Shown: one piece after another, positions 1 through 6,294 of the stretch | Numbering within the stretch: position 1 is the stretch's first letter | Layout of the letters: each line of letters opens with the position of its first letter | Assembly: GCA_026388655.1 (NCBI GenBank) | Contig: JAPLJI010000082.1 | Location: 1-35,949, forward strand | Direction of reading: 5' to 3' | Origin: Pseudomonadota bacterium | Lineage (GTDB): Bacteria; Desulfobacterota; JAPLJL01 | Length of the DNA: 35,949 bases | Position numbers and translations under genes: made by a program | Notes under the pieces: generated by a model | Seen by the model: the letters and a program-made list of their open reading frames with translations, nothing else | What the model was told of the DNA's origin: nothing | The model's database searches: none

Positions 1-432
1 GATCTTGCCCGCGACCTCGCCCCAGGAACCGGGATCGTGGCCCACGTAAATCATCGGCGCGGTGATCCCCCGGGGTCCCGTGAAAGCGGTATTCCATTGG
101 TAGAAACACGGGATTTCGATCGGGCCGTCCGGGCCGGAAACGGTCAGGCCCCACTTCCTGGCCTGCCAGACCATAATCTCAATCGGTTCTTTCGTTACCT
201 GCTCCAGGCCGAATTCCCGGAATTTCCCCGCGATATAATCAACCGACCGGTGGTGCTCCGGCGTTCCGGCCCGGCGGTGTTCCGGGGCGGTAAAATCCTG
301 GAGCCATCCGAAAATCGTATCCGCGTCCGGCACCGGCAGGTTCCGCTCGGCGGGCGCTCCCCCGTTCGCCACCGGGACGAAGAGGAGCAGGGCGATCGCA
401 ATTCCCAGCCGCTTTTTAAATTCTATTTTCAT
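1..432 (-). CDS. M28-type metallopeptidase, N-terminal part (runs off window)
   Basis: The first 144 codons of a minus-strand gene are present; its 3' end lies beyond position 1. The ATG at 432 is the first start after an in-frame TAA. The protein begins MKIEFKKRLGIAIALLLF, a basic n-region and hydrophobic core ending near VANGGAPA, so it is probably exported. The following region (PDADTIFGWLQDFTAPEHR, then a GTPEHHRSVDYIAGKFREFG segment) resembles the N-terminal helix-rich part of bacterial M28 aminopeptidases, where a conserved G(T/S)P..H...DYIA.+F...G motif precedes a PA-like insert. The zinc ligands of M28 lie further downstream and are not in the window, so the catalytic assignment is inferred from the N-terminal pattern alone. 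Confidence 0.65.
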   Translation of the reverse strand, partial: MKIEFKKRLGIAIALLLFVPVANGGAPAERNLPVPDADTIFGWLQDFTAPEHRRAGTPEHHRSVDYIAGKFREFGLEQVTKEPIEIMVWQARKWGLTVSGPDGPIEIPCFYQWNTAFTGPRGITAPMIYVGHDPGSWGEVAGKI

Positions 433-570
433 GATTTATTTTACGATGGATTTGCCTCCCGGGCGAGAATTCAGGACCCGGTCACTTTTCAATTTTTCTT
501 TTCGGCCGCGGGCTCCCGGGCCGGCGGAGAATTTTCATGGTTTTCTCCATCGGTAAAAACCGGGCCGGGC

Positions 571-1254
571 TCAACCCGGTTGGTTGTCGCCGGGTCCGGG
601 GACCAACGCGGGCCGGGTAATCTGGAGCGCCGCCCGGATAAAATAAGCGGTCCAGCTGACCAGACCCATCAGCTTGGCCCCTTCTTCGTAGATCTCCTGG
701 TAATTTTTACCGTGAATATTTTGAACCATGATGAGGTCAAAAAAAAGCGAGAGGCCGAAAAACCCGAAAGCCAGAAGGAGAAGAAGAAAATTCGTTTCCA
801 GGACTACCTTCCTAAACGCGATCAGGTTCGCCAGGAACAATACCCCATATACCGAAACGACGAAGGCTTCGGGAATGTTAAGGGTATCACGATATATTTT
901 TTCGTGCAGTTGGAAAAAATCATCCAGCATGAGAATAGAGATGATCAGGCCGGAAAAAAGGAGAAATAGCGCCGGTAGACGGTGGACCGGGTTTTTTCGG
1001 AGGAGGACGAAGCAGAAAAGGCAGATAGAAGCGGAAGCGCACCAGAGCAAAATACCGAGATTGGAGATGGCGCCGATGTAAATCGGGGCCCGGTAGACCG
1101 CCAGGGGATCGGCGGTCAAAAGCCACGGGTCAAATCTGGTTCTCCAGGTCAGGAGGGCGAGGGAACCGAAAATCAGGAGCACCGGAGGATAAATAATCAG
1201 GAAGGTCGGGATCAGGGATTGGAATTGCTTCCAGAATGATTTCGGATCCAGCAT
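571..1254 (-). CDS. Multi-span inner-membrane protein, function unknown
   Basis: A 227-residue protein starting at the ATG at 1254 (a TTG lies one codon upstream). It has about six hydrophobic segments: near residues 15-38, 55-75, 78-98, 102-120, 130-150 and 155-175. Between two of these is a conserved-looking polar motif, LDDFFQLHEKIY, with two Asp, a His and a Glu close to the membrane face; such a cluster could bind metal or act catalytically, but this is inference. The C-terminal 50 residues are soluble and end GPGDNQPG. I do not recognise a family. It follows the YkgJ-like gene on the same strand with a 30-bp gap, so the two may be co-transcribed. Confidence 0.75.
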   Translation of the reverse strand: MLDPKSFWKQFQSLIPTFLIIYPPVLLIFGSLALLTWRTRFDPWLLTADPLAVYRAPIYIGAISNLGILLWCASASICLFCFVLLRKNPVHRLPALFLLFSGLIISILMLDDFFQLHEKIYRDTLNIPEAFVVSVYGVLFLANLIAFRKVVLETNFLLLLLAFGFFGLSLFFDLIMVQNIHGKNYQEIYEEGAKLMGLVSWTAYFIRAALQITRPALVPGPGDNQPG

Positions 1255-1284
1255 CAATGGTTCTCGGACGGAAAAAGGTCTCCT

Positions 1285-1593
1285 CTAGGGTTTTTTAACA
1301 AAATAAAATCCGCAGGGCCCGTTGACCAGATCCAGATCTTCGGGCTTGTTCGGGAAGACCCAGCATTCGGGGTAACGGTTCAAATAAATGTCGCATTCGG
1401 CTTTATTTTCCGAATTGAAAACCAGGTGGGGGCAGTCGGTTCCGATGATTCTGATGAATTCCTGGATGTATTTATCATCCTGGGAAGGACCCGGGGTAAG
1501 TTTGTCCCCCTGGCAGCATATTCCGCAGCGCCGGCATTTGCCCCGTCGGACCCAGCCATCCTTATTCTTTTTCGTTGTCGCTTTCTGGCTCAT
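1285..1593 (-). CDS. YkgJ-type CxxCxxCC cluster protein
   Basis: A 102-residue protein with the pattern RGKCRRCGICCQGDK near residues 17-31, i.e. CxxCxxCC, plus later cysteines at CPHLVF, CDIYLNRYPECW and the C-terminal GPCGFYF. This arrangement is typical of the YkgJ/UPF0153 family, small proteins thought to bind zinc or an iron-sulfur cluster; their biochemical role is poorly known. The length is on the short side but normal. The start ATG abuts low-complexity word DNA and has no clear Shine-Dalgarno sequence. It lies upstream of and in the same direction as the membrane protein gene, with a 30-bp gap. Confidence 0.8.
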   Translation of the reverse strand: MSQKATTKKNKDGWVRRGKCRRCGICCQGDKLTPGPSQDDKYIQEFIRIIGTDCPHLVFNSENKAECDIYLNRYPECWVFPNKPEDLDLVNGPCGFYFVKKP

Positions 1594-1600
1594 TTAGTTG

Positions 1601-1725
1601 ATCGGAGATAGGAGATTGGAGATGGGGGAGGGACAAAAACATCGGGTTCAATGAGTTTATTGAGTTCATTGGGTTTTGGGGGTTTGACCCTATCTACTAT
1701 CTCCTATCTCCCATCTCCTGTTTTT
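1601..1725. repeat. Low-complexity word palindrome
   Basis: The left arm (about 1604-1627) is built of GGAGAT words (GGAGATAGGAGATTGGAGAT); the right arm (about 1690-1720) carries the same words inverted (ATCTCCTATCTCCCATCTCC). Between them lie words of the TTGAGTTCATTGGG type. The block fills the whole gap between the Fe-S protein gene and the YkgJ-like gene. Confidence 0.75.
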
Positions 1726-2640
1726 TCAGCTCAGGTCCAGCTTCAGTTCATTGAAATAATCCAGCAGGTTCTCCCGCAGGGGCGAGATCTGGATCAGGCG
1801 GATCGCGTGATGGGGGCAGGTGTGCTGGCAGATTCCGCAGCCGATGCAGAGGTCTTCCTGTACCCAGACCTTGTCGCCTTTCACCTTGATCGCCCCCGCC
1901 GCGCACTTGGTCACGCACTCGTAGCAGCCCTGGCAGGTGGGGAGGGCCTTAGCGACAAAACCGATGCTGACCATGTTGTTCTTCTTAACTATGGGAGAAT
2001 AGTACTTGAGGTTGGACATCGCGACGCAGCAGCAGGGACAGCAGAAGCAGACCTCCAGAAATTTGTGGTTCTGCTCTTTCGGGATCCCTATCGTCTGGTT
2101 CTCCGGGATGGCGTGGGCCAGGAAGGCCGGGAGGCCGAGCTCGCCCGCCTTGCGGACGTGGGCTTTCGCCTCCTCCAGGCTCACTTCCCGCCCGTGCGGG
2201 CCCTGGAGCAAAACCCGGGCGCCTTCCCCCAGGTCCAGGCACCCGAGTTCGATCGGGTAATCCTGGCATTCCATCCCCTGGCGGCAGAGGCATTTATCCA
2301 TGATGAACCGGAAGCCGGCCTTTTCGATCAGCTCGTCCAGCAATTGCAGGGGGACCACCGTGTTGGGCGCGGTTTTGACCTTGGCGTTCAGGGGCACCAC
2401 CCGCGATATGACCGGTTCCCGGAAATAGGGGGCGAAAAAGCCGCGGTCCACCAGGAAGCGGCCGAAGCGGGTATGCCCGAAGCGGGGCATCATCCAGTTC
2501 CCGACCCGGATGACCCGGGAGAGATCGTTGAAATCCTCGCGGGTGAAGACATATTCCCGGCCCTCGGTCCGGTCCTTGATCTTCCGGCGCATCCAGCGGC
2601 CGATCTGCCGCAGGTCTTCGAAAACGAATTTTCTTTCCAC
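1726..2640 (-). CDS. Cysteine-rich protein with C-terminal 2x[4Fe-4S] ferredoxin domain
   Basis: The GTG start at 2640 (VERKFVFEDL) has AAAGG a few bases upstream and gives 304 residues; the longer open frame upstream runs into the preceding gene. The C-terminus carries two classical [4Fe-4S] motifs, CQGCYECVTKCAAGAI and CIGCGICQHTCPHHAI. The middle holds an extra set, DKCLCRQGMECQDYP followed by GC, and an exceptionally dense run, CFCCPCCCVA (six Cys in eight residues), which suggests an additional metal site. No membrane segment is evident, so it should be cytoplasmic. Ferredoxin domains of this kind carry electrons between two low-potential clusters; the partner is unknown. It is 38 bp downstream of the small Cys-containing protein gene, in a same-strand run that starts at 4959, so a functional pairing is plausible. 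Confidence 0.8.
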   Translation of the reverse strand: MERKFVFEDLRQIGRWMRRKIKDRTEGREYVFTREDFNDLSRVIRVGNWMMPRFGHTRFGRFLVDRGFFAPYFREPVISRVVPLNAKVKTAPNTVVPLQLLDELIEKAGFRFIMDKCLCRQGMECQDYPIELGCLDLGEGARVLLQGPHGREVSLEEAKAHVRKAGELGLPAFLAHAIPENQTIGIPKEQNHKFLEVCFCCPCCCVAMSNLKYYSPIVKKNNMVSIGFVAKALPTCQGCYECVTKCAAGAIKVKGDKVWVQEDLCIGCGICQHTCPHHAIRLIQISPLRENLLDYFNELKLDLS

Positions 2641-2678
2641 GGTTTTTCCTTTCCCCCGGTTCCTGGGATGCTTGCCGT

Positions 2679-3128
2679 TTAGATCTTGTGCATGGTGATC
2701 CGGCACTTGGACGCGCCGCCGGGAATGGTTTCCTCCACCCGGAGATCTCCGCCGCAAAGCCGGAACATGACCCGGTCCATGTCCATGGCGGCGTCGCATA
2801 CCCCCTGCTGGTCGGGGCGGTGATATCGGTAGGGGCACTCGAGGATGAAGAATTCGAATTGGTCCGGTTTCTCCCCGGACAGTTCCATTTTAAAGCCCAT
2901 TTTCCGGCAGGACTCCACCAGGGTTTCTTTCACGCCCTGGAGGTTGTCGCTTCGCTTCAAGCCGGAAGGGGAGTAGAAAGAAATCCGGCCCAGGTTCCGG
3001 CAAAAACCCCGGACCAGCGATTCTCCGACGCCCGGCACCCGGTAAAGGCGTTCATAAAACCGGCCCAGCGAGAGAAAGAATTTCCCCGCGGCCGCGGGTT
3101 GAGAAAATTGGGATGGGGTTTTTTTCAT
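2679..3128 (-). CDS. Small protein resembling L-2-amino-thiazoline-4-carboxylate hydrolase-like family
   Basis: A 149-residue protein; the ATG at 3128 is preceded by GAGGT at good spacing. The C-terminal half has the pattern ECPYRYH..., VCDAAMDMD..., LCGGDLRVEET..., SKCRITM: spaced cysteines and an acidic segment followed by a beta-strand with a final Cys. This resembles the L-2-amino-thiazoline-4-carboxylic acid hydrolase-like family (PF14196), related in shape to V4R ligand-binding domains, where members often sense or bind small molecules. That assignment is from pattern memory and is tentative. Its position directly upstream of the Cys-rich ferredoxin gene suggests a redox or metal-linked pair. 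Confidence 0.6.
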   Translation of the reverse strand: MKKTPSQFSQPAAAGKFFLSLGRFYERLYRVPGVGESLVRGFCRNLGRISFYSPSGLKRSDNLQGVKETLVESCRKMGFKMELSGEKPDQFEFFILECPYRYHRPDQQGVCDAAMDMDRVMFRLCGGDLRVEETIPGGASKCRITMHKI

Positions 3129-3166
3129 GGTTGCGGACCTCTTTCTGGAATTTTACAGGGTTCTAT

Positions 3167-4102
3167 TCAGCTGAATATCCCATTTACGTAAGTCATAAAT
3201 TCGTTATATTCTCCCTCGGTCGGGAAAATTTTAGTGGTCGGAAGCCGGTAGAGATCCGGTTTTTTTCTTTCCAGGTCATTCAAAAATTCCCGCCACCGTG
3301 GTTCGACCTCCCCCAGCGTCATCCCCAGGGCCGCTTCCAGAAAAGTCGGGTATCCGTTTTTTTCATTTTTCTGAACCAAGTCCAAAAAGCTTTTCCATTT
3401 TCCCTGTTTGTAAATAAATATGCAAACCAGGCTGGCCTCCGAAACGCTCCCGGAACCGCTCAGGATTTCCTCCAGGTTGAGCCGGGCCAGCCGGCCTTCG
3501 AGTTCCTGGATCCTCCAGGGGCTCGGGTATCCCCACTGGACGCGGAGCTCCCCGTCCTTTTCGTACCCGTAAAACCTTTCCGCGAAAGCCGGGATTCCCT
3601 CCACCGCCCAGGAAGGGACGGCCGGGAGCGAGGAATCCACCAGGGGGTGGAGGATCTCGTGCGTAAAAGTCCCCCACCCGGCGTTCCGGTGGGTGAAGAA
3701 AGCGCGGTAGAGGGCGTGGTAGGCGCCCGCGAAAATCTCGGGGAAGGTTTGCACCCCCATTTTCTCCTGCATGAACTTCTTGAGTTCCGGGACGTCCGGC
3801 AGGATATAGGCGTGGAGGGGGAATTTATAGTCGATCCGGAAGAAGTCGCGGTTGAACAGGTCGATAAACAGGTCGGAGGTCCGGCCGAAATCATCCAGTT
3901 TTTCCCGGGGGATGTTGGAATGGAAGACAAAATATTTCGTGGTCAGGTGATGGAGAAACAGGCCGTCGAGCTTTTTCCGCTGGGAGGCGGCCACCGGGAC
4001 AAAAACCGTATCGGGGTGGAAATACACGTAAACGGACGCGGCGAGAACCGAGAGCAGGATGGCCTTGCGGATGATGTGAACGGTTTTGGTGATCTTCGGC
4101 AC
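3167..4102 (-). CDS. Membrane-anchored or exported HExxH zinc metallopeptidase
   Basis: The protein has 311 residues with a GTG start; no earlier start codon lies between it and the upstream TAA. An N-terminal hydrophobic stretch (AILLSVLAASVYVYF, about residues 13-27) is a signal anchor or signal peptide. The catalytic pattern is clear: THEILHPLV contains HExxH near residue 147, and WAVEGIPAFAE about 20 residues later supplies the third zinc ligand Glu. This is the gluzincin (peptidase MA-like) arrangement. Family members cleave proteins in the periplasm or at the cell surface, but their substrates are mostly unknown. It sits in the minus-strand run 4959-1726, 38 bp upstream of the small Cys-containing protein gene. 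Confidence 0.8.
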   Translation of the reverse strand: MPKITKTVHIIRKAILLSVLAASVYVYFHPDTVFVPVAASQRKKLDGLFLHHLTTKYFVFHSNIPREKLDDFGRTSDLFIDLFNRDFFRIDYKFPLHAYILPDVPELKKFMQEKMGVQTFPEIFAGAYHALYRAFFTHRNAGWGTFTHEILHPLVDSSLPAVPSWAVEGIPAFAERFYGYEKDGELRVQWGYPSPWRIQELEGRLARLNLEEILSGSGSVSEASLVCIFIYKQGKWKSFLDLVQKNEKNGYPTFLEAALGMTLGEVEPRWREFLNDLERKKPDLYRLPTTKIFPTEGEYNEFMTYVNGIFS

Positions 4103-4167
4103 CGGGAGATCAGCGGAAATCTGAAGGTATTTCGGCTGTTACCAGGGAAATCGGGGCCGCCCCCCTC

Positions 4168-4464
4168 TTAATCCCGTTTCCGGATCAGGAGCCAGATCGT
4201 GATTCCCAGGGCCAGCCCGCCCACCATCCCGATCAGGGCGGATTCCACCATCAGGTTGAACGAGGCCCGGGCGGTCGGCCCCAGGAGCGCCCTTTGCACC
4301 AGGTCCAGGTTCTCGCCCCGGCTGAGGACCGTGTCGAACGACAACTGGCCGACCAGGGGGACGGAGGGCCGGATTAAAAACCCGATCAGTCCACCTATGA
4401 AAAACCAGAGAAATCCCAAAACGCCGATCAAGATATAGGATTCCCGGTTGTTCAATTTGCTCAT
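4168..4464 (-). CDS. Small two-span membrane protein
   Basis: A 98-residue protein with a strong Shine-Dalgarno (GGAGG six bases before the ATG at 4464). It has two hydrophobic segments, ILIGVLGFLWFFIGGLIGFLI (about 11-31) and ALIGMVGGLALGITIWLLI (about 76-94), separated by a polar loop of about 45 residues, and ends RKRD. I do not recognise a family. It lies between the metallopeptidase gene and the unknown gene at 4519 in the same orientation. Confidence 0.75.
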   Translation of the reverse strand: MSKLNNRESYILIGVLGFLWFFIGGLIGFLIRPSVPLVGQLSFDTVLSRGENLDLVQRALLGPTARASFNLMVESALIGMVGGLALGITIWLLIRKRD

Positions 4465-4518
4465 TTCTTTCCTCCTGTCGGATTGGAGCGCCCCAGCCTG
4501 GACCGGCCGGAAGCGAAC

Positions 4519-4959
4519 TCAACCCGGCCCGGTTGGCCACCGGCATTTCCGCGCGTAGTAACACTCCCGGCCAACCTGGTTCTCGGTAATGGATAATTCC
4601 ATGAATAAATTCGAGACCGTCACCTTGATGGTGATTTCCTCCACGAAGCTGATGGTAATGATATCGTTTTTATACGAGATCGAATTGATCACCCCCGCGC
4701 CTTTCTGCTCGTCGTCCACGATGCCGCAGCTCTGGACGTTGAAAACATACAGGCAGGCGGACACGACGTGATGCTCCCATTTTTTTACCAGCAGGAAATT
4801 CCGGGCGACGCAACCTCCTTTTTCGATCAGGGTCACGGGGATATCGATGGAATGCTTGTACTTGTCGAACCTGACCTGGTCCAGGCTGACGCTCCGCCCC
4901 AGGAGGTAGTCGCGGAGGCGGTTCAAATCTTCAATTTCCCGGACCGGGACCTTGTGCAT
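4519..4959 (-). CDS. Hypothetical cytoplasmic protein
   Basis: A 146-residue protein starting MHKVPVREIEDLNRLRDYL with AAAGG upstream of the ATG. It appears alpha/beta, with alternating strands in the second half (NDIITISFVEEITIKVTVSN). It has no signal peptide or membrane segment. Four or five scattered cysteines are present (GGCVAR, SACLYV, SCGIV, RECYYARKC) without a recognisable ligand motif. It is the first gene of the minus-strand run down to 1726. Its base composition looks somewhat less GC-rich than its neighbours. Function unknown. Confidence 0.7.
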   Translation of the reverse strand: MHKVPVREIEDLNRLRDYLLGRSVSLDQVRFDKYKHSIDIPVTLIEKGGCVARNFLLVKKWEHHVVSACLYVFNVQSCGIVDDEQKGAGVINSISYKNDIITISFVEEITIKVTVSNLFMELSITENQVGRECYYARKCRWPTGPG

Positions 4960-4980
4960 AAATTACCTTTAACTTGATAA

Positions 4981-5166
4981 TTCTTCGCGGACTCTGCCGC
5001 GGGGTTACCTTATTTCTGTCATTCCCGTCCCGCATCAGAGTGCGGGATAAACTCCAGCGGGAATCCAGTTTTTTCCGGAATTCTCTGGATCCCTGCTTTC
5101 GCAGGGATGACGGACATCTTAAAAACTTCTCTTAGATACCCCACGGACTCTGCCGCGGGGAGGTTC
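4981..5166. repeat. Nested palindromic intergenic element, copy B1
   Basis: The element is framed by GGACTCTGCCGCGGGG on both sides (near 4990 and 5144). Inside are inverted modules: CCCGCATCAGAGTGCGGG, ATTCCC...GGGAAT as in Neisseria dRS3 repeats, and ATCCCTGCTTTCGCAGGGAT. A second copy lies at 32021-32245. Positions 5019-5067 recur there exactly but inverted (32132-32180). B1 lies downstream of the nucleotidyltransferase gene, upstream of the 4959 gene, and may act as a transcript-end hairpin. Confidence 0.85.
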
Positions 5167-5791
5167 ATTCAGCCAGCCGTTTTTCAGCCATTCGGGCAAG
5201 CTCATGTTCGTCACCGATCAGGAAAAGCTTTTTTCCCTTCAAGACGGTATTAAGGAAATGGTGATTTTCTTGCAGTTTGGACTTGAATTCACCCGGCGGA
5301 TAGACCGTGGGATTCACTTTCCGCCGCAGGGTTTGCTGGACCGGCCCCAGGACGGCGGCCACCTCGGAAAACTTCACCCGGCCGACCACGAGGATATCCA
5401 CGTCGCTCCGGCGTATTTCCTCGCCCCGGGCAATGGAACCGTAGATCCAGGCGACCTGGATGCGGTCGGCCAGGGGGGCCAGGGCCGATCTCAGGACGTC
5501 GGCGACCCCGGAGGTTTTCCGCACCAGGTTTTTAATCTCGGGGAAGATCGGGCAGTCCGGGTTGGCCTGGAAGTAAACCTGGCGACCCTGCACCCGGCGC
5601 CGGATGAACCCGGCGTCGGAAAGCTGCTGCAATTCCCGCTGCAGGGCGCCGAGCCCGACCCCCGCGGTCCGGGCCAGCTGGCGCAGGTAAAAAGCTTCAT
5701 CGGTATGGCTGAAAAGCAGAGACAGAACCGCGAGGCGGGTTTTGCCGAAAAGGCTGGCGGCCAGGTTATGATCCGGATCCATCGTATCCAT
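5165..5791 (-). CDS. Winged-helix / minimal nucleotidyltransferase fusion protein
   Basis: The ATG at 5791 gives 208 residues; an ATG at 5782 and a TTG at 5830 are alternatives, none with a clear Shine-Dalgarno. The N-terminal 75 residues form an ArsR-like winged helix (LFGKTRLAVLSLLFSH..., FYLRQLARTAGVGLGALQRELQQL, GFIRRRVQGRQVYF). The C-terminal half is a nucleotidyltransferase domain with the GSIARGEEIRRSDVDILV motif (GSxxRG...SDxD), whose two Asp bind metal. Such fusions resemble MNT proteins of HEPN/MNT toxin-antitoxin modules but carry their own DNA-binding domain. No HEPN partner is next to it. The GGTTAC repeats just upstream suggest autoregulation. The carboxylates are intact, so catalysis is plausible. 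Confidence 0.85.
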   Translation of the reverse strand: MDTMDPDHNLAASLFGKTRLAVLSLLFSHTDEAFYLRQLARTAGVGLGALQRELQQLSDAGFIRRRVQGRQVYFQANPDCPIFPEIKNLVRKTSGVADVLRSALAPLADRIQVAWIYGSIARGEEIRRSDVDILVVGRVKFSEVAAVLGPVQQTLRRKVNPTVYPPGEFKSKLQENHHFLNTVLKGKKLFLIGDEHELARMAEKRLAE

Positions 5792-5794
5792 TAT

Positions 5795-5821
5795 GGTTAC
5801 AATAGTAACCGATTTGGTTAC
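5795..5821 (-). promoter_or_regulatory. GGTTAC inverted/direct repeat, likely operator of the wHTH gene
   Basis: GGTTAC (5795-5800), four bases, GTAACC (5805-5810), then a third GGTTAC at 5816-5821. The inverted pair lies 3 bases upstream of the ATG at 5791. A winged-helix protein is encoded immediately downstream, so binding by its own product is the simplest reading; this is inference. Confidence 0.55.
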
Positions 5822-5934
5822 GATAGGCAAGCGGGGGGCTCTGTTCGCCCGGCCGGTTCCCCGGCCCGGGCGGGAATGGGTAAGATTAAAAACAGCGCAA
5901 TCGCAAACAGGCTGATTTTGTCGATTCTATTCAC
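5818..5934 (-). CDS. Tiny exported peptide or signal-peptide stub (38 aa)
   Basis: A GTG at 5934 is preceded by AAGGAG with six-base spacing, one of the best Shine-Dalgarno sequences in the window. The 38-residue product starts with NRIDK, then a strong hydrophobic core (ISLFAIALFLILPIP) and a canonical ARA cleavage site, leaving only about 14 mature residues ending PPACLS. The stop overlaps the third GGTTAC repeat. It is either a genuine small secreted peptide or leader co-transcribed with the wHTH/nucleotidyltransferase gene, or the surviving 5' end of a larger exported protein whose body was replaced. No family is recognised. Confidence 0.45.
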   Translation of the reverse strand: MNRIDKISLFAIALFLILPIPARAGEPAGRTEPPACLS

Positions 5935-6048
5935 CGGGATCTCCTTTCTCGGGTGAGGGTACTATTATCTTCAGCTCTGGATGGGATTTCAAATAAAAGA
6001 AAAAGCGGCGGGGAGGAGCGCCCTGCCCGCCGCAAAGCTGGAGATGAT

Positions 6049-6281
6049 CCCCTCACCTCTCCGAGCCGTAGGCTCCTACCCTCCCTCCGGGCTGGAGGCC
6101 CTTACGGGCAGGAAGCCGGCCTGTAAGCCCTACCCTCCGGCCTGTAAGCCCTACGGGCTGGAAGCGGGGCTGGAAGCGGGGCTGGAAGCGGAGCCGGAGG
6201 CCTCGCCCTCTCCTTCAGGACGAACCTTCAGGACGAGCCTTCAGGACAAGTCCCTCGAGGGGAGAGGGGACGGGAGAGGGT
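6049..6281. repeat. GC-rich GGCTGGAAGC element, copy A1
   Basis: This occupies most of the 5935-6294 gap. It opens CCCCTCACCTCTCCGAGCCG and closes with GGGGAGAGGGGACGGGAGAG, so its ends are roughly inverted. The middle repeats CCTCCGGGCTGGA, GGCCTGTAAGCCCT and GGGGCTGGAAGC units, and the 3' part has ACCTTCAGGACGA-type repeats. A second copy lies at 31836-31991. Short pieces recur inside three coding genes (26309-26335, 26659-26738, 34558-34589). The rest of the gap (5935-6048) shows nothing recognisable beyond the small-ORF ribosome-binding site. Confidence 0.85.
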
Positions 6282-6294
6282 GAAATGTTTTTTA

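Noticed and set aside
1726-2838. Longer start of the Fe-S protein at 2838
   Set aside because: The first 66 residues overlap the upstream gene and are His/Arg/Pro-rich; GTG 2640 has a ribosome-binding site.
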